NCBI GenBank assembly: GCA_937877715.1
Contig: CALEHW010000027.1
Location: 1-59,198 of the forward strand
DNA: 59,198 nt
Source: an uncultured Methylophaga sp.
GTDB lineage: Bacteria; Pseudomonadota; Gammaproteobacteria; GCF-002020875
Direction of reading: 5' to 3'
The position numbers were made by a program, and so were the translations under genes. The number at the start of each line of letters is the position of its first letter. Within the stretch, counting starts at the first letter, position 1. Positions 8,520-20,237 of this stretch are shown here, one piece after another. The notes under the pieces were generated by a model that was not told where the DNA came from, did no database searches, and was given only the letters and a program-made list of their open reading frames with translations.

Positions 8520-9812
8520 CTATCTCTGTATCCTGTATTCGGCCGAGCGGGCATGGGCGGTGAGCCCCTCCCCTCGCGCCAGGATGGAGGCAGTCTTGCC
8601 CAGTTCAGCTGCCCCCTCTGCAGAACACATGATCAGGCTGGAGCGTTTCTGAAAATCGTAAACCCCTAGGGGTGAGGAGAAACGGGCTGTTCTGGAAGTG
8701 GGTAGGACATGGTTGGGACCGGCACAGTAATCACCCAGTGCCTCTGCCGTATAGCGCCCCATGAAGATTGCTCCGGCATGACGAATGCTTGGCAGCAGCG
8801 CCTCCGGATCCTCCACCGAGAGCTCCAGATGCTCCGGAGCAATATAGTTAGTCAGCTCCAGTGCCCGCTCCATATCCTCAACCTGAATCAGTGCCCCACG
8901 GTCGGCCAGTGCGGTACGGATAATATCCGCTCGCTCCATACCATCCAGCAGCTTCTCAATACTCTGCTCCACCTGGTCCAGGAAATCCCCATCCGGGGAG
9001 ATCAGTATCGACTGCGCATCCTCATCATGCTCCGCCTGGGAGAAGAGGTCCATCGCAATCCACTCCGAATCCGTCTTGCCATCACAGACCACCAGAATCT
9101 CCGAGGGGCCTGCAATCATATCAATGCCGACACTACCGAACACCATCCCCTTGGCGGTGGCCACATAGATGTTGCCTGGACCCACAATCTTGTCTACCTG
9201 TGGCACCGTCTCTGTCCCGTAGGCCAGTGCCGCCACCGCTTGGGCGCCACCCACCGTATAGACCCGGTCCACACCGGAGATCGCAGCGGCAGCCAGAACC
9301 AGCTCATTTACCACTCCATCCGGGGTGGGTACCACCATGATCAGCTCCTCAACCCCGGCCACCTTGGCGGGAAGCGCATTCATCAGCACCGACGATGGGT
9401 ATGCAGCCTTGCCGCCGGGGACATAGAGTCCAACCCGATCCAGCGGGGTGACCTGCTGCCCCAGCAAGGTGCCATCTGCCTCGGTATAATTCCATGACTC
9501 CATCTTCTGGTGTTTATGGTAAAGGCGAATCCGCTCTGCTGCATGCTCCAGCGCACGCCGCTGATCCTCTGTAAGCCCATCCAGAGCACGTTGCAGCTGC
9601 TGCGGTGACAGTGTTAGCGCCGCCATATTCTCTACACTGAGACGGTCAAAACGGTTGGTGTACTCCACCAGCGCCGTATCCCCACGACTGCGAATCTCGC
9701 CGAGGATCTCCCGCACAGTCTGGTTGACCTGTTCATTGGAGACCCCCTCCCAGGCTAGTAACTGCTCTAGCTCAGCCTGAAATCCACGATCTGACTGGTT
9801 CAATCTTCTCAC
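8520..9812 (-). CDS. hisD: Histidinol dehydrogenase
   Basis: The 430-residue protein is full-length for HisD. Visible hallmarks are the [22 protein letters not shown] nucleotide-side loop, [16 protein letters not shown], the GPGNIYVA strand, the zinc-associated QAEHDEDAQ and the catalytic Glu-His pair in APEHLEL. It oxidises L-histidinol to histidine in two NAD-dependent steps. The GTG start at 9812 overlaps the hisG stop as GTGA. Downstream is the inverted-repeat element that precedes hisC. Confidence 0.96.
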   Translation of the reverse strand: MRRLNQSDRGFQAELEQLLAWEGVSNEQVNQTVREILGEIRSRGDTALVEYTNRFDRLSVENMAALTLSPQQLQRALDGLTEDQRRALEHAAERIRLYHKHQKMESWNYTEADGTLLGQQVTPLDRVGLYVPGGKAAYPSSVLMNALPAKVAGVEELIMVVPTPDGVVNELVLAAAAISGVDRVYTVGGAQAVAALAYGTETVPQVDKIVGPGNIYVATAKGMVFGSVGIDMIAGPSEILVVCDGKTDSEWIAMDLFSQAEHDEDAQSILISPDGDFLDQVEQSIEKLLDGMERADIIRTALADRGALIQVEDMERALELTNYIAPEHLELSVEDPEALLPSIRHAGAIFMGRYTAEALGDYCAGPNHVLPTSRTARFSSPLGVYDFQKRSSLIMCSAEGAAELGKTASILARGEGLTAHARSAEYRIQR

Positions 9813-10459
9813 GACTGCTCACTCTCTCGCTTCTCCACCGCCTCCGCCAACAGCTGGATCAGCTCCTTCACCTGGCTGCTCTTCATCTTCATCGAGGCCT
9901 TGTTGACCACCAGTCGAGAGCTGATCTGGGCAATCTCCTCCAGCGGCTCCAGACCATTGGCCTTGAGGGTATTTCCGGTCTCCACCAGATCCACAATCCG
10001 GTCTGCCAGCCCAACCAGTGGCGCCAACTCCATCGCACCGTAGAGCTTGATAATCTCAACCTGCTGCCCCAATGATGCGAAGTAGTTCTGGGCAGAGCGG
10101 ACATATTTGGTTGCAATACGCATTCTCCCCTCTGGCTCGGCGGCACCAACCACCCCTGCCGTCATCATGCGACAACGTGCGATTTTCAGATCAAGTGGTT
10201 CATAGAGGTTCTCTCCACCGTGCTCCATCAGCACATCCTTGCCAGCCACCCCAAGATCAGCCACCCCGCGCTCCACGAATGTGGGAACATCGGTTGCCCT
10301 GATGACGACTACCTTTACATGATCCAGATTGGTATCCAGAATCAGTTTTCGGCTGGTCACCGGATCATCAACAGGACGAATGCCTGCCGCCTCAAGCAGA
10401 GGCAGGGTATCTTTATAGATGCGCCCCTTGGAGAGGGCGATAGTCAATGGCTTGTTCAT
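9809..10459 (-). CDS. hisG: ATP phosphoribosyltransferase, short form
   Basis: The 216-residue length and the absence of a C-terminal ACT-like regulatory domain identify the short form of HisG. Family segments include [37 protein letters not shown] and the phosphate loop in [16 protein letters not shown]. It condenses ATP and PRPP to open histidine synthesis. Short HisG proteins normally need the HisS-like subunit HisZ for activity and feedback control; no hisZ is in this window, so it should be elsewhere in the genome. It begins 33 bases after murA and ends in a GTGA overlap with hisD. Confidence 0.95.
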   Translation of the reverse strand: MNKPLTIALSKGRIYKDTLPLLEAAGIRPVDDPVTSRKLILDTNLDHVKVVVIRATDVPTFVERGVADLGVAGKDVLMEHGGENLYEPLDLKIARCRMMTAGVVGAAEPEGRMRIATKYVRSAQNYFASLGQQVEIIKLYGAMELAPLVGLADRIVDLVETGNTLKANGLEPLEEIAQISSRLVVNKASMKMKSSQVKELIQLLAEAVEKRESEQS

Positions 10460-10492
10460 CCCCCCATTGTAACTGATTCGGGATCTTATCCA

Positions 10493-12539
<2,047 letters not shown>

Positions 12540-12543
<4 letters not shown>

Positions 12544-13454
12544 CTATCCTCTCCAGTCAGGGTGAGAAATACCTCTTCAAGCGTTGGTTCGCGCAGTTGC
12601 AGCTGATCCTCTGTAACCCCAATCTCACTTAGCTGCTGCAGAAACTGCTGCTGCAGCCTCTGTTCACGAGGGACCCTTATCTGGGTACTACTCCTGCTCC
12701 TCGAGATTATCGCCGTACTGACATGTTGTGGAATATTACTACCCAGCACCCTCTCAACCACACCAACTCTGTATGAATTTTGGAAGATCAACTCCTGTTT
12801 ATCACTCAGTGCGGCCACCTTTCCCCGGTCAAGGATGGCGATTCGATCACACATCGACTCCGCCTCCTCGAGGTAGTGTGTGGTCAACAGAATGGTATGG
12901 CCATCCCGGTGGAGGCGGTGGGCAAACTCCCACAACGCACGCCGCAACTCAACATCAACCCCAGCCGTCGGCTCATCCAGGACCACCACTGGTGGACGGT
13001 GGACCAGTGCCTGCGCAATCAGGACACGGCGCTTCATTCCGCCAGAGAGGTTGTGGAGATTCTCATCCCGCTTCTCCGTGAGTTTCAAGATCTCCAGCAG
13101 CTCATCAAGCCACTCATCATTCTCTCTCCCCAGCCCGAAGTATCCAGACTGAATCTTCAACATCTCCCACACCGTAAAGAAGGGGTCGTAGACCAGCTCC
13201 TGGGGAACGATGCCGATCTGGCTTCTGGAGTCCCTGTACTGTCTAACCACATCATACCCCATGACAGCCACCTGGCCAGAGGTTGCCCTCACCAGCCCCG
13301 CCATGATGTTTATCAAGGTTGATTTGCCGGCCCCATTAGGCCCCAGCAGACCAAAGAATTCGCCCTGTTCCACCCTGAAGCTAACTCCCCTCAGCGCATG
13401 GGTGGTGCCAAACTGTTTCTCTACCTGAACCAGATCTAGTGCAGGAGATGTCAT
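12540..13454 (-). CDS. yadG: ABC-2 type transporter ATP-binding protein (YadG-like)
   Basis: The 304-residue ATPase has Walker A GPNGAGKST, Q-loop region IGIVPQELVYDPFFTV, signature LSGGMKRRVLIAQAL, Walker B VVVLDEPTAGVD and the switch histidine in LLTTHYLEEAESMCDR. The C-terminal 80 residues are the extra regulatory part seen in YadG/NodI-type subunits. It is coupled to mlaB upstream and yadH downstream by 4-base overlaps, so it should be made together with the Mla proteins. Confidence 0.92.
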
Positions 13455-13756
13455 TGCATTGAGGCGGCCAAAATTTCATCCGCCCCGCTTACCCTGGCCA
13501 ATCCCTCAAACTGACGAGGAAAATTAACAAACTCTATCTCCCTCTGCTCTCCCCGCAGCCGGCGCATCCATTCGATCAACAGTGAGAGTCCGGCACTATC
13601 TGTCCGTCTCACCCCCCTCATATCAATTCTGAGATCTCCATCACCATCGAAATGGTGAACCGATTCGCCCAGTGCGGCTTTAACTGTGGAGAAGGTCATC
13701 TCCCCCTTCAGCAGAATGGTGCCTTCTGCCTGCGATATGAAGGAGAGGGTGTTCAC
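13451..13756 (-). CDS. mlaB: STAS-domain protein MlaB of the Mla phospholipid transporter
   Basis: The 101-residue product is a single STAS domain with the characteristic DSAGLSLLIEWMRRL helix after RIDMRGVRRT. In the MlaFEDB complex MlaB binds the MlaF ATPase and supports its activity. The serine in TDSAG is the position conserved in STAS switches. The GTG start at 13756 overlaps the mlaC stop as GTGA, and its own stop overlaps yadG. Confidence 0.9.
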   Translation of the reverse strand: MNTLSFISQAEGTILLKGEMTFSTVKAALGESVHHFDGDGDLRIDMRGVRRTDSAGLSLLIEWMRRLRGEQREIEFVNFPRQFEGLARVSGADEILAASMQ

Positions 13757-14445
13757 CCCTCCTCACTTACCACGGAGTCCAGAGCGCCTCGTTCATGCTC
13801 CTTGGAATCATCACGGTTGTGGGTGGATAGACGCCTGATCAGGCCGTCAAGTCCAACCTTGCGAATTTCTGCCCCAAACTGAGAACGGTAGTTCTTCACC
13901 AGACTGACGCCATCAATAATGATATCGATCACCTTCCAGTTACCACTCTTGTCTCTCTTTACCCGAAATAGTATGGGCATGGCCGGGGCACCGTCGCCAC
14001 CAATAAACTCTGCACGTACCACTGCATCCCTCCGCTTCGGGTCATGGTGAAATGGCTTGAAGGTCATAGTCTTGTCACGAAATTCAACCAGGGCACTGGC
14101 ATAGGTACGGATCAACATCCCGGTAAATTCATCTATGAATTGTTGACGCTGCTGCGGTGTCGCTCTGCGCCAACTCTTGCCAATAATCCAGCGGGACATT
14201 AGCTGCATATCTATATGTGGGACTATAAACTCATCTACCAGTATCCTCGCCACCTGATCCACATGAGCAGGATCCGTCTGCAACGCCTCCTCCTCTAGCA
14301 GGAGCTGATCCATGATGTCACTGGTCAGATTTCTGAGCAGCACATCAGGATCCTCTCCTGCCACTGATGCCCCACTAAAGAGCAGCGAGAAGAGCAGCAG
14401 AAGGTGACGATATTTTCTTACCATAGCCATTAATCTGTTATCCAT
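13753..14445 (-). CDS. mlaC: Periplasmic phospholipid-binding protein MlaC
   Basis: From ATG 14445 (GGGG five bases upstream) the precursor has 230 residues with a signal peptide (HLLLLFSLLFSGASVAG, about residues 14–30) and the MlaC fold: DEFIVPHIDMQLMSRWIIGKSWRRATPQQRQQF, TYASALVEF, and GNWKVIDIIIDGVSLVKNYRSQF near the end. MlaC shuttles phospholipid between the outer-membrane MlaA complex and the inner-membrane MlaFEDB transporter. The open frame extends 34 codons upstream into mlaD, but that extension would precede the signal peptide. The last 35 residues are charged and look like a lineage-specific tail. Confidence 0.93.
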   Translation of the reverse strand: MDNRLMAMVRKYRHLLLLFSLLFSGASVAGEDPDVLLRNLTSDIMDQLLLEEEALQTDPAHVDQVARILVDEFIVPHIDMQLMSRWIIGKSWRRATPQQRQQFIDEFTGMLIRTYASALVEFRDKTMTFKPFHHDPKRRDAVVRAEFIGGDGAPAMPILFRVKRDKSGNWKVIDIIIDGVSLVKNYRSQFGAEIRKVGLDGLIRRLSTHNRDDSKEHERGALDSVVSEEG

Positions 14446-14506
14446 GTTATCCCCAAAATACAACTGATCATTTTCCCCGTGGCGATACTCTTTAACAAGT
14501 GCCAAT

Positions 14507-15103
14507 TTAATTCTCTTTATCCACTTGATTGAAAAGGAATTGCCCAATCACCTGCTCCAGCGCAATAGAGGACTGCGTCATCCGGATCTCATCACCAGGG
14601 AGCAGAAACACCATCGCCCCCCCACCCGGCTCCAGCCCGATATACTGTTCGCCCAACATTCCAGCTGTCAGAATTGAGGCCGCTGCATCCTCATAGAGCA
14701 CGGTCGCACACTCTGGAAACAGTGCAATCTCGCTCCCCGCAGGCGCCCCCTCACCACACGGGATCAACATGGGATCTCCATCCTGATTTAGCGGCTGCTC
14801 CCCAGTCTCGGTCACCCGCTGCAGGGACAACTTCTCAGGGTCGATTTTCATCTCCACAATGGCACGATACTCAAGATTATCAAGATATACCGCTGTTACC
14901 CTCCCTATCTGCACCCCGGCCATGGTTACCGGAGCACGCACCTTGAGGCCACCAATCTCGTCAAATCGCGCCTCTAGATGGTATCCAGTATCATTGTTGT
15001 AACTGCTTAGATTTCCCACATAGAAGGCCAGCACCAGCAGAGCAACAATCCCCAGCCCCATGAAAAGCCCCACCAAGATCTCTACTGTTCTATTCTGTCC
15101 CAT
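14507..15103 (-). CDS. mlaD: Substrate-binding MCE protein MlaD, with an internal insertion
   Basis: The 198-residue protein has one transmembrane helix (about 10–30) and one MCE domain (ARFDEIGGLKVRAPVTMAGVQIGRV; SILTAGMLGEQYIGLEPGG; IALEQVIGQFLF). MlaD hexamers form the periplasmic tunnel ring of the Mla transporter. Compared with E. coli MlaD, residues about 92–137 carry an extra loop of roughly 40 residues within the barrel, holding two cysteines (Cys116 and Cys132). The rest aligns without gaps, so this looks like a true insertion and not a frameshift. The gene is separated from mlaE by 95 bases, the only break in an otherwise overlapping run. Confidence 0.92.
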   Translation of the reverse strand: MGQNRTVEILVGLFMGLGIVALLVLAFYVGNLSSYNNDTGYHLEARFDEIGGLKVRAPVTMAGVQIGRVTAVYLDNLEYRAIVEMKIDPEKLSLQRVTETGEQPLNQDGDPMLIPCGEGAPAGSEIALFPECATVLYEDAAASILTAGMLGEQYIGLEPGGGAMVFLLPGDEIRMTQSSIALEQVIGQFLFNQVDKEN

Positions 15104-15198
15104 ATCTGTTATCTCTTACCTTTAACCATTCTACACTCAACCATTCCCGGAAACGTCTCAGACTGCGGCGCCACCTTGCTCCACTAGGGACGATCCAT

Positions 15199-15978
15199 TC
15201 AAGCACCGAACATCAGTGCTGTCAGGATGAAGTCAAACCCCAATACCGCCAGTGATGCATGGACCACCGTCCTGGTGGTTGCCCGCGAGACCCCCTCCGA
15301 GGTCGGGGTTGCATCATACCCCTCAAACAGTGCAATCCAGGTCACCACAAAACCGAAAACCACGCTCTTGATGATCCCGTTGAGAATATCATCATAAAAA
15401 TCGACCCGCGCCTGCATCTGAGACCAGAATGCCCCATCATCCACCCCTAGGAGGGGAACCGCCACAAAATAGCCTCCAAATACACCCAATACAGTAAAGA
15501 TCGCTGCCAGTAGTGGCATGGAGATAAAGCCGGCCAGAAAACGGGGAGAGACGATTCTACGCACGGGATCAACCGCCATCATCTCCATTCCGGAGAGCTG
15601 CTCGGTTGCCTTCATCAGGCCGATCTCCGCGGTTAGTGCGGAACCTGCCCGTCCAGCATAGAGCAGTGCTGCGACCACCGGCCCCAGCTCACGCACCAGA
15701 GAGAGTGCCACCAGCACCCCCAGCGACTCCTCAGCCCCGAAATCGACCAAGGTATTATAGCCCTGTAGCCCCAACACCATCCCCACGAAAATTCCCGAGA
15801 CCACAATGATCACCAGTGAGTGCACCCCAACCGAGTAGAGCTGCCGCACCACCAGGCCGGGACGAGTGATCAGGCTGGCCATTCCTCCCAGTAGATGGAG
15901 AAGAAAGAGCTGCCCACGACCCAACCGTCTGAAAACAGAGAAGAGCTGCAACAGTAGTTGTTGAATCCTCTCCATCAC
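15199..15978 (-). CDS. mlaE: Mla transporter permease MlaE
   Basis: The 259-residue membrane protein matches MlaE: an N-terminal interfacial helix, then about five hydrophobic segments including [48 protein letters not shown] (the conserved coupling region) and [20 protein letters not shown] near the end. It is the inner-membrane half of the Mla phospholipid transporter. The start is GTG 15978 or the ATG right after it (15975); the stop of mlaF lies across both. Positions 15104–15198 after it contain no gene that I can see. Confidence 0.95.
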   Translation of the reverse strand: MMERIQQLLLQLFSVFRRLGRGQLFLLHLLGGMASLITRPGLVVRQLYSVGVHSLVIIVVSGIFVGMVLGLQGYNTLVDFGAEESLGVLVALSLVRELGPVVAALLYAGRAGSALTAEIGLMKATEQLSGMEMMAVDPVRRIVSPRFLAGFISMPLLAAIFTVLGVFGGYFVAVPLLGVDDGAFWSQMQARVDFYDDILNGIIKSVVFGFVVTWIALFEGYDATPTSEGVSRATTRTVVHASLAVLGFDFILTALMFGA

Positions 15979-16832
15979 TCCCCCAGCAGCTCCTCTGTAA
16001 AAGGTTGCGCAGGGTAGTGGAACGGTACGGGGCCATCCGGCTCCCCCTCCACAAACTGCCTCACCCAGGCTGAGCCATCCTGCTGTAACTGTTGCGGAGT
16101 CCCTCGCCCCACCACCCTCCCCTCGGAGAGCAGATATACGTAGTCCGCTATGGCCATTGTCTCCTCCACATCGTGAGAGACGATGATACTGGTCAGGCGC
16201 AGAGTGCGGTTGAGCTCACCAATCAGCTTCATCAACACTCCCATGGAGATTGGATCCTGTCCGGTAAACGGCTCATCATACATCACCATCATTGGATCCA
16301 GGGCAATGGCTCGCGCCAGGGCTACCCGCCGTGCCATCCCTCCAGAAAGCTCTGATGGCATTAGATCACGAGCGCCTCGCAGCCCGACGGCATGTAGCTT
16401 CATCAGCACCATATCACGCACCATCGACTCTGGAAGGGTGGTATGTTCCCGCAGAGGGAAGGCTACATTTTCGAATACCGTCATGTCGGTCAACAATGCA
16501 CCACTCTGGAATAGCATACCCATCCGTTTGCGGAGAGAGTAGAGGCTCTTGTTATCTAGTGTAGGCACATCCTCACCATCCACCTGGATGGTTCCTGAAC
16601 CGGGATGCAGCTGCCCCCCGATCAGACGTAGCAGGGTTGTCTTGCCGGTACCGCTTGGTCCCATGATGGCAACAATTTTTCCTCTGTGGATATCCAGATT
16701 GATGCCATAAAACAGCCGCAGTGGCTCACCACTACGGCTCTCATGGGAAAACTCGAGGTTGCGAATACGTACCAGCAGATCCGGAGCTCTTCTCCGTTTT
16801 TGTCCTCTTCTCTGTCGATACGGTTTTTGCAC
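15975..16832 (-). CDS. mlaF: Mla transporter ATPase MlaF
   Basis: The 285-residue ATPase has Walker [12 protein letters not shown], the [23 protein letters not shown] stretch typical of MlaF, signature [15 protein letters not shown], Walker [14 protein letters not shown] and the switch histidine in VSHDVEET. It drives phospholipid movement with MlaE, MlaD and MlaB. A GTG at 16832 starts the frame; the first 18 residues are very basic and another start nearby cannot be excluded. It is the first gene of the minus-strand mla–yad–mur–his run. Confidence 0.95.
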   Translation of the reverse strand: MQKPYRQRRGQKRRRAPDLLVRIRNLEFSHESRSGEPLRLFYGINLDIHRGKIVAIMGPSGTGKTTLLRLIGGQLHPGSGTIQVDGEDVPTLDNKSLYSLRKRMGMLFQSGALLTDMTVFENVAFPLREHTTLPESMVRDMVLMKLHAVGLRGARDLMPSELSGGMARRVALARAIALDPMMVMYDEPFTGQDPISMGVLMKLIGELNRTLRLTSIIVSHDVEETMAIADYVYLLSEGRVVGRGTPQQLQQDGSAWVRQFVEGEPDGPVPFHYPAQPFTEELLGE

Positions 16833-16864
16833 CAGAAACTCTCTCTGCTGAACAAGGGGTGGTG

Positions 16865-16893
16865 ATTATCCTGGAATCGCCGGTCGAGCGCAA
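16865..16893 (-). promoter_or_regulatory. Candidate sigma-70 promoter of the mlaFEDCB run
   Basis: On the minus strand TTGCGC (16888–16893) and GATAAT (16865–16870) are separated by 17 bp. The start point would fall near 16858, about 25 bases before the mlaF GTG. Both hexamers differ from consensus, so this is a moderate call based on spacing and position. Confidence 0.35.
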
Positions 16894-16942
16894 AAAAGTG
16901 GTGTGCACTGTTACACTGGAAGTCTGTCCGAGAATAGGGAGC

Positions 16943-17577
16943 CTACTGTGAAGAGACTCCTAACAGTGAGGATATGGTCTCTACAGTTTTCAGATTTGCC
17001 ACTACACCGAGCCCTGGGGTAAAAAACAGTGTGCCAATATCCCGCTCTCTAAGCACCTCAACTACTTTTCTCACCACCATTGGGGCAAGCTCATCCGTTG
17101 CCTGAAGTAACGCCACCCCATCACCACCCTGCAGAGAGATGACCCCCTCCCCCAACGAATAATCCGCCAGCATGTCATCCACCTGAGAGAACATGACCCC
17201 TAGCTGGTCACACTCATGCCGTAGCCCATCCAGTTGTGACGGCTCCTCCCTGCCGGCGGCGGCAACAGCCATGACCCCAACCAGTTTCTCTCCCAGCGGC
17301 TCCAGTTTCTGCAGGGTACGCTGGAGCTGCTCCCCATGTTCAGAGGGGAAGCTGGATTCAAGTGGCTGGACAGCAACAAAGAAGCCAAACTGCTCATGGA
17401 CATCCTCGGCCCAACCCTCAATGCTCTCTGCATCTGCCCGGTCAAGTAGATCTGGGGTAATCACCACCCTATCCAGCTCATTGGAGAGGTAGGTTAGCCT
17501 CCACTCTCGGGGCAGATCATGGGGAAAAAAGTGGACCCCTCAAAGCCCTCACTCCAGCCCAAAGTGCCCAGTCTCAA
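16943..17577 (-). pseudogene. DUF72-like gene interrupted by a frameshift
   Basis: Two reading frames together make one sensible protein. From TTG 17577 (GGAGAGG upstream at 17589–17595) the frame reads RLGTLGWSEGFEG, the GTxGWS opening of DUF72 (YecE) proteins. After the runs of four G and six T near 17525–17540 the sense continues in the next frame as VHFFPHDLPREWRLTYLSNEL, then AEDVHEQFGFFVAVQP and so on to the stop at 16943. One extra base in either run would join them into a roughly 211-residue protein. The later part is only weakly DUF72-like. It may be a real pseudogene, a sequencing error in a homopolymer, or a gene that starts internally at GTG 17467 (174 residues). DUF72 has no settled function. 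Confidence 0.5.
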
Positions 17578-17637
17578 CAGCGGTGCCGCCTCTCCAGATA
17601 TTGGCCGATCCATCCAAAGATTCCCCAAATAATCCAG

Positions 17638-17643
17638 TATACT
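17638..17643 (+). promoter_or_regulatory. Candidate -10 element just upstream of caxA
   Basis: TATACT at 17638–17643 ends 8 bases before the caxA ATG at 17652. No Shine-Dalgarno sequence lies between them, which would fit a leaderless or near-leaderless transcript. No convincing -35 is visible. Confidence 0.35.
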
Positions 17644-17651
17644 ACAGCGCT

Positions 17652-18662
17652 ATGATTGAAAATCTTATCGCCATTATTGCAGGAATTGCACTCCTGGTCT
17701 GGAGTGCAGACCGTTTTGTAATTGGTGCAGCAGCCACTGCACAACACCTCAAAGTCTCGCCACTGGTAATTGGTCTGGTAATCATGGGGTTTGGGACCAG
17801 CGCACCAGAGCTTATGGTCTCATCACTTGCGGCCTGGGAGGGAAGTCCGGCAATCGGTATCGGCAATGCCATCGGCTCCAATATTGCCAATATTGCACTA
17901 GTGCTGGGGGCAACCGCAATAATACTCCCCATCGGGGTACGCTCGGAAATCCTGCGTCGGGAGTTCCCTCTGCTGCTGCTGGTGACCGGGGCCTGTGGAC
18001 TGATGCTGCTAGACCACTCCCTGGATCGGCTGGATGGCGCCATTCTTCTGCTTTCACTGCTACTGCTGATGGTGTGGTTGGTTCAGAGCAGCAAGAGGGA
18101 TGGTCAGAATAAGCCTTTTTCCACCGAGGTGGCTGCAGAGATCAGTGATGAAACTCCGCAACAGTTCTCGCTGCGGGAGGCTATGCTCTGGACTTTTACC
18201 GGACTAATTGTACTGCTACTCAGTTCACGACTTATTGTCTGGGCAGCGGTAGAAATCGCTCACGTCTTCGAGATCAGCGAACTGATTATTGGTCTGACAG
18301 TAATTGCAATTGGAACCAGTCTGCCAGAGCTGGCGGCATCCATTACTGCGGCCCGCAAACATGAGCACGATATGGCCATCGGCAATATTATCGGCTCCAA
18401 TCTGTTCAACACTCTGGGGGTCCTAGCACTCCCCGGCCTCATCGCCCCCGGTATGATTGATCCATCACTGCTCTCGCGAGACTTTTTGGTGATGGCCGCA
18501 CTTACGCTACTGTTGTTCCTGATGGCTACTCTGCTCAAGGGTAGAAGTATATCCATCGGCAATAGATCAGTTACCCAGAAGGCCATAGGTAGAATCGAGG
18601 GTGGAGTTCTGTTGACTTGCTTCTTCGGCTATCTGGTACTACTGTATCGACAGATCAGCTAG
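17652..18662 (+). CDS. yrbG: Calcium/sodium antiporter of the CaCA family (YrbG/CaxA-like)
   Basis: From ATG 17652 the product has 336 residues and about ten hydrophobic segments in two inverted halves. Each half carries an alpha-repeat: GFGTSAPELMVSSLAA with GNAIGSNIANI, and AIGTSLPELAASITAA with GNIIGSNLFNTLG. These acidic motifs bind the cation in K+-dependent and K+-independent Na+/Ca2+ exchangers. YrbG-type genes commonly sit ahead of kdsD–kdsC–lptC, as here. The frame is open 23 codons further upstream, but that extension is hydrophilic and unlike the family. Confidence 0.92.
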   Translation: MIENLIAIIAGIALLVWSADRFVIGAAATAQHLKVSPLVIGLVIMGFGTSAPELMVSSLAAWEGSPAIGIGNAIGSNIANIALVLGATAIILPIGVRSEILRREFPLLLLVTGACGLMLLDHSLDRLDGAILLLSLLLLMVWLVQSSKRDGQNKPFSTEVAAEISDETPQQFSLREAMLWTFTGLIVLLLSSRLIVWAAVEIAHVFEISELIIGLTVIAIGTSLPELAASITAARKHEHDMAIGNIIGSNLFNTLGVLALPGLIAPGMIDPSLLSRDFLVMAALTLLLFLMATLLKGRSISIGNRSVTQKAIGRIEGGVLLTCFFGYLVLLYRQIS

Positions 18663-18680
18663 GAAGTCCCTGAATAAGCC

Positions 18681-19655
18681 ATGAACAGTAGCACCAACCT
18701 CTCAGCATTGGGAAAAGCCGTCATTCGACAGGAGAGCCAGGCAATTGAGGCGCTGCTGGAACGTATCGACAGCAGGTTTGAGCAGGCGTGTGTAATCATG
18801 CTCAAATGCAAGGGGCGGGTGGTGGTGATTGGAATGGGTAAGTCTGGCCATATCGGCAACAAAATTGCGGCCACTTTGGCCAGCACAGGTACCCCAGCCT
18901 TCTTTGTCCATCCTGGTGAGGCCAGCCACGGCGATCTTGGGATGGTTACAGAGAGTGATGTGGTAATCGCCCTCTCCAACTCCGGAGAGACTAGCGAGGT
19001 ACTGATGCTACTCCCGGTGATCAAGCGTCTGGGGGTGCCGATGATCTCTCTGACCGGAAACCATGACTCCACCCTGGCTACTGCGTCTGATGTCCATCTG
19101 GATGTTGGCGTAGAGAAGGAGGCCTGTCCACTGGGTCTTGCCCCCACATCCAGCACCACGGCCACCCTGGTAATGGGCGATGCACTGGCAGTCGCACTGC
19201 TGGAGAGCAAGGGCTTTACCGCCGAGGATTTCGCCCGCTCTCACCCTGCCGGGGCACTGGGCAGAAGGTTGCTACTGCGGATTGGCGACATTATGCACAA
19301 GGGAGACCGCATCCCCTCCGTTCCCAGCGGTGCCATGGTGGCCCAGGCACTGCTGGAGATGACCTCCAAGGGGCTGGGGATGACCGCCATAATCGGCCCG
19401 GAGGGAGTGATTCGGGGTATCTACACAGATGGGGATCTACGTCGCACCCTCGATCATCAGATCGACATCCAGACCACCCCGGTGGATGAGGTTATGAGCC
19501 GTAACTGTACCACTGTCCATACAGAGATCCTGGTGGAGGAGGCCCTCAATATCATGGAACATAAAAACATCAATGGACTATTTGTGGTTGACGATAACGA
19601 ACATCCGGTTGGGGCCCTCAATATGCTGGATCTACTACATGCAAAGGCGGTCTGA
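18681..19655 (+). CDS. kdsD: Arabinose-5-phosphate isomerase
   Basis: The 324-residue protein joins a sugar-isomerase (SIS) domain (GMGKSGHIGNKIAATLASTG; SNSGETSEVLML; PLGLAPTSSTTA) to two CBS domains (about 205–320). It converts ribulose-5-phosphate to arabinose-5-phosphate, the first step of Kdo synthesis for LPS. It lies 18 bases after caxA and two bases before kdsC. Confidence 0.95.
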   Translation: MNSSTNLSALGKAVIRQESQAIEALLERIDSRFEQACVIMLKCKGRVVVIGMGKSGHIGNKIAATLASTGTPAFFVHPGEASHGDLGMVTESDVVIALSNSGETSEVLMLLPVIKRLGVPMISLTGNHDSTLATASDVHLDVGVEKEACPLGLAPTSSTTATLVMGDALAVALLESKGFTAEDFARSHPAGALGRRLLLRIGDIMHKGDRIPSVPSGAMVAQALLEMTSKGLGMTAIIGPEGVIRGIYTDGDLRRTLDHQIDIQTTPVDEVMSRNCTTVHTEILVEEALNIMEHKNINGLFVVDDNEHPVGALNMLDLLHAKAV

Positions 19656-19657
19656 CC

Positions 19658-20209
19658 ATGGCTCTTAAGTTAAGCAGTGAGCTGAGAGAGCGGGCCAGCC
19701 GGATCAAGCTGGTCATCTTTGATGTTGACGGGGTGCTGACCGATGGGCGCCTCTTCTTTGGGGATGATGGCCAGGAGTACAAGGCTTTCCACTCCCGGGA
19801 CGGGCTGGGAATGAAGATGTTGATGCGTAGCGGGGTTGAGGTTGCGGTAATTACTGCACGCTCCTCACAGCTGGTGGCGCACAGAATGAAGAATCTTGGT
19901 ATACGCCACCTCTATCAGGGGCAGGCTGACAAGGTTCCGGCATTTCTCGATATCGCCAAGGAGATGGAGCTATCCCACGATGAGGTTGCCTATGTTGGGG
20001 ATGATATTATTGATCTGCCGGTAATGATGCGAGTCGGCCTGGCCATCGCAGTTGCCGATGGCCACCATGAGGTCTGCTCTCAGGCTCACTGGGTTACCAG
20101 TCAGAAGGGTGGATGTGGTGCTGCGCGTGATGCCTGCGAGATGATCATGCAGGCGCAGGAGACCCTGCAGCCAATGATTGATGGTGAGCTTGCCGGGCTC
20201 ACCAACTGA
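19658..20209 (+). CDS. kdsC: 3-deoxy-manno-octulosonate-8-phosphate phosphatase
   Basis: The 183-residue HAD-family hydrolase has the nucleophile motif VIFDVDGVLTDG, a threonine in the second motif (VITARSS) and the late acidic motif VGDDIIDLPVM. The small C0-type fold and the KGGCGAARDACEMI ending are those of KdsC, which releases phosphate from Kdo-8-P. It follows kdsD directly and should be co-translated with it. Confidence 0.95.
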   Translation: MALKLSSELRERASRIKLVIFDVDGVLTDGRLFFGDDGQEYKAFHSRDGLGMKMLMRSGVEVAVITARSSQLVAHRMKNLGIRHLYQGQADKVPAFLDIAKEMELSHDEVAYVGDDIIDLPVMMRVGLAIAVADGHHEVCSQAHWVTSQKGGCGAARDACEMIMQAQETLQPMIDGELAGLTN

Positions 20210-20237
20210 CCTTCTCCCCATGTCTTGAATATTACAG

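Noticed and set aside
8709-9497. 262-codon open frame on the plus strand opposite hisD
   Set aside because: It lies wholly antisense to a clear hisD and its histidine- and glutamine-rich translation has no domain signal; it is a shadow of GC-rich coding.
17525-17540. Programmed ribosomal frameshift in the DUF72-like gene
   Set aside because: The G and T runs could slip, but there is no typical slippery heptamer with a stimulatory structure, and the shift is explained more simply by an indel or a base-call error.
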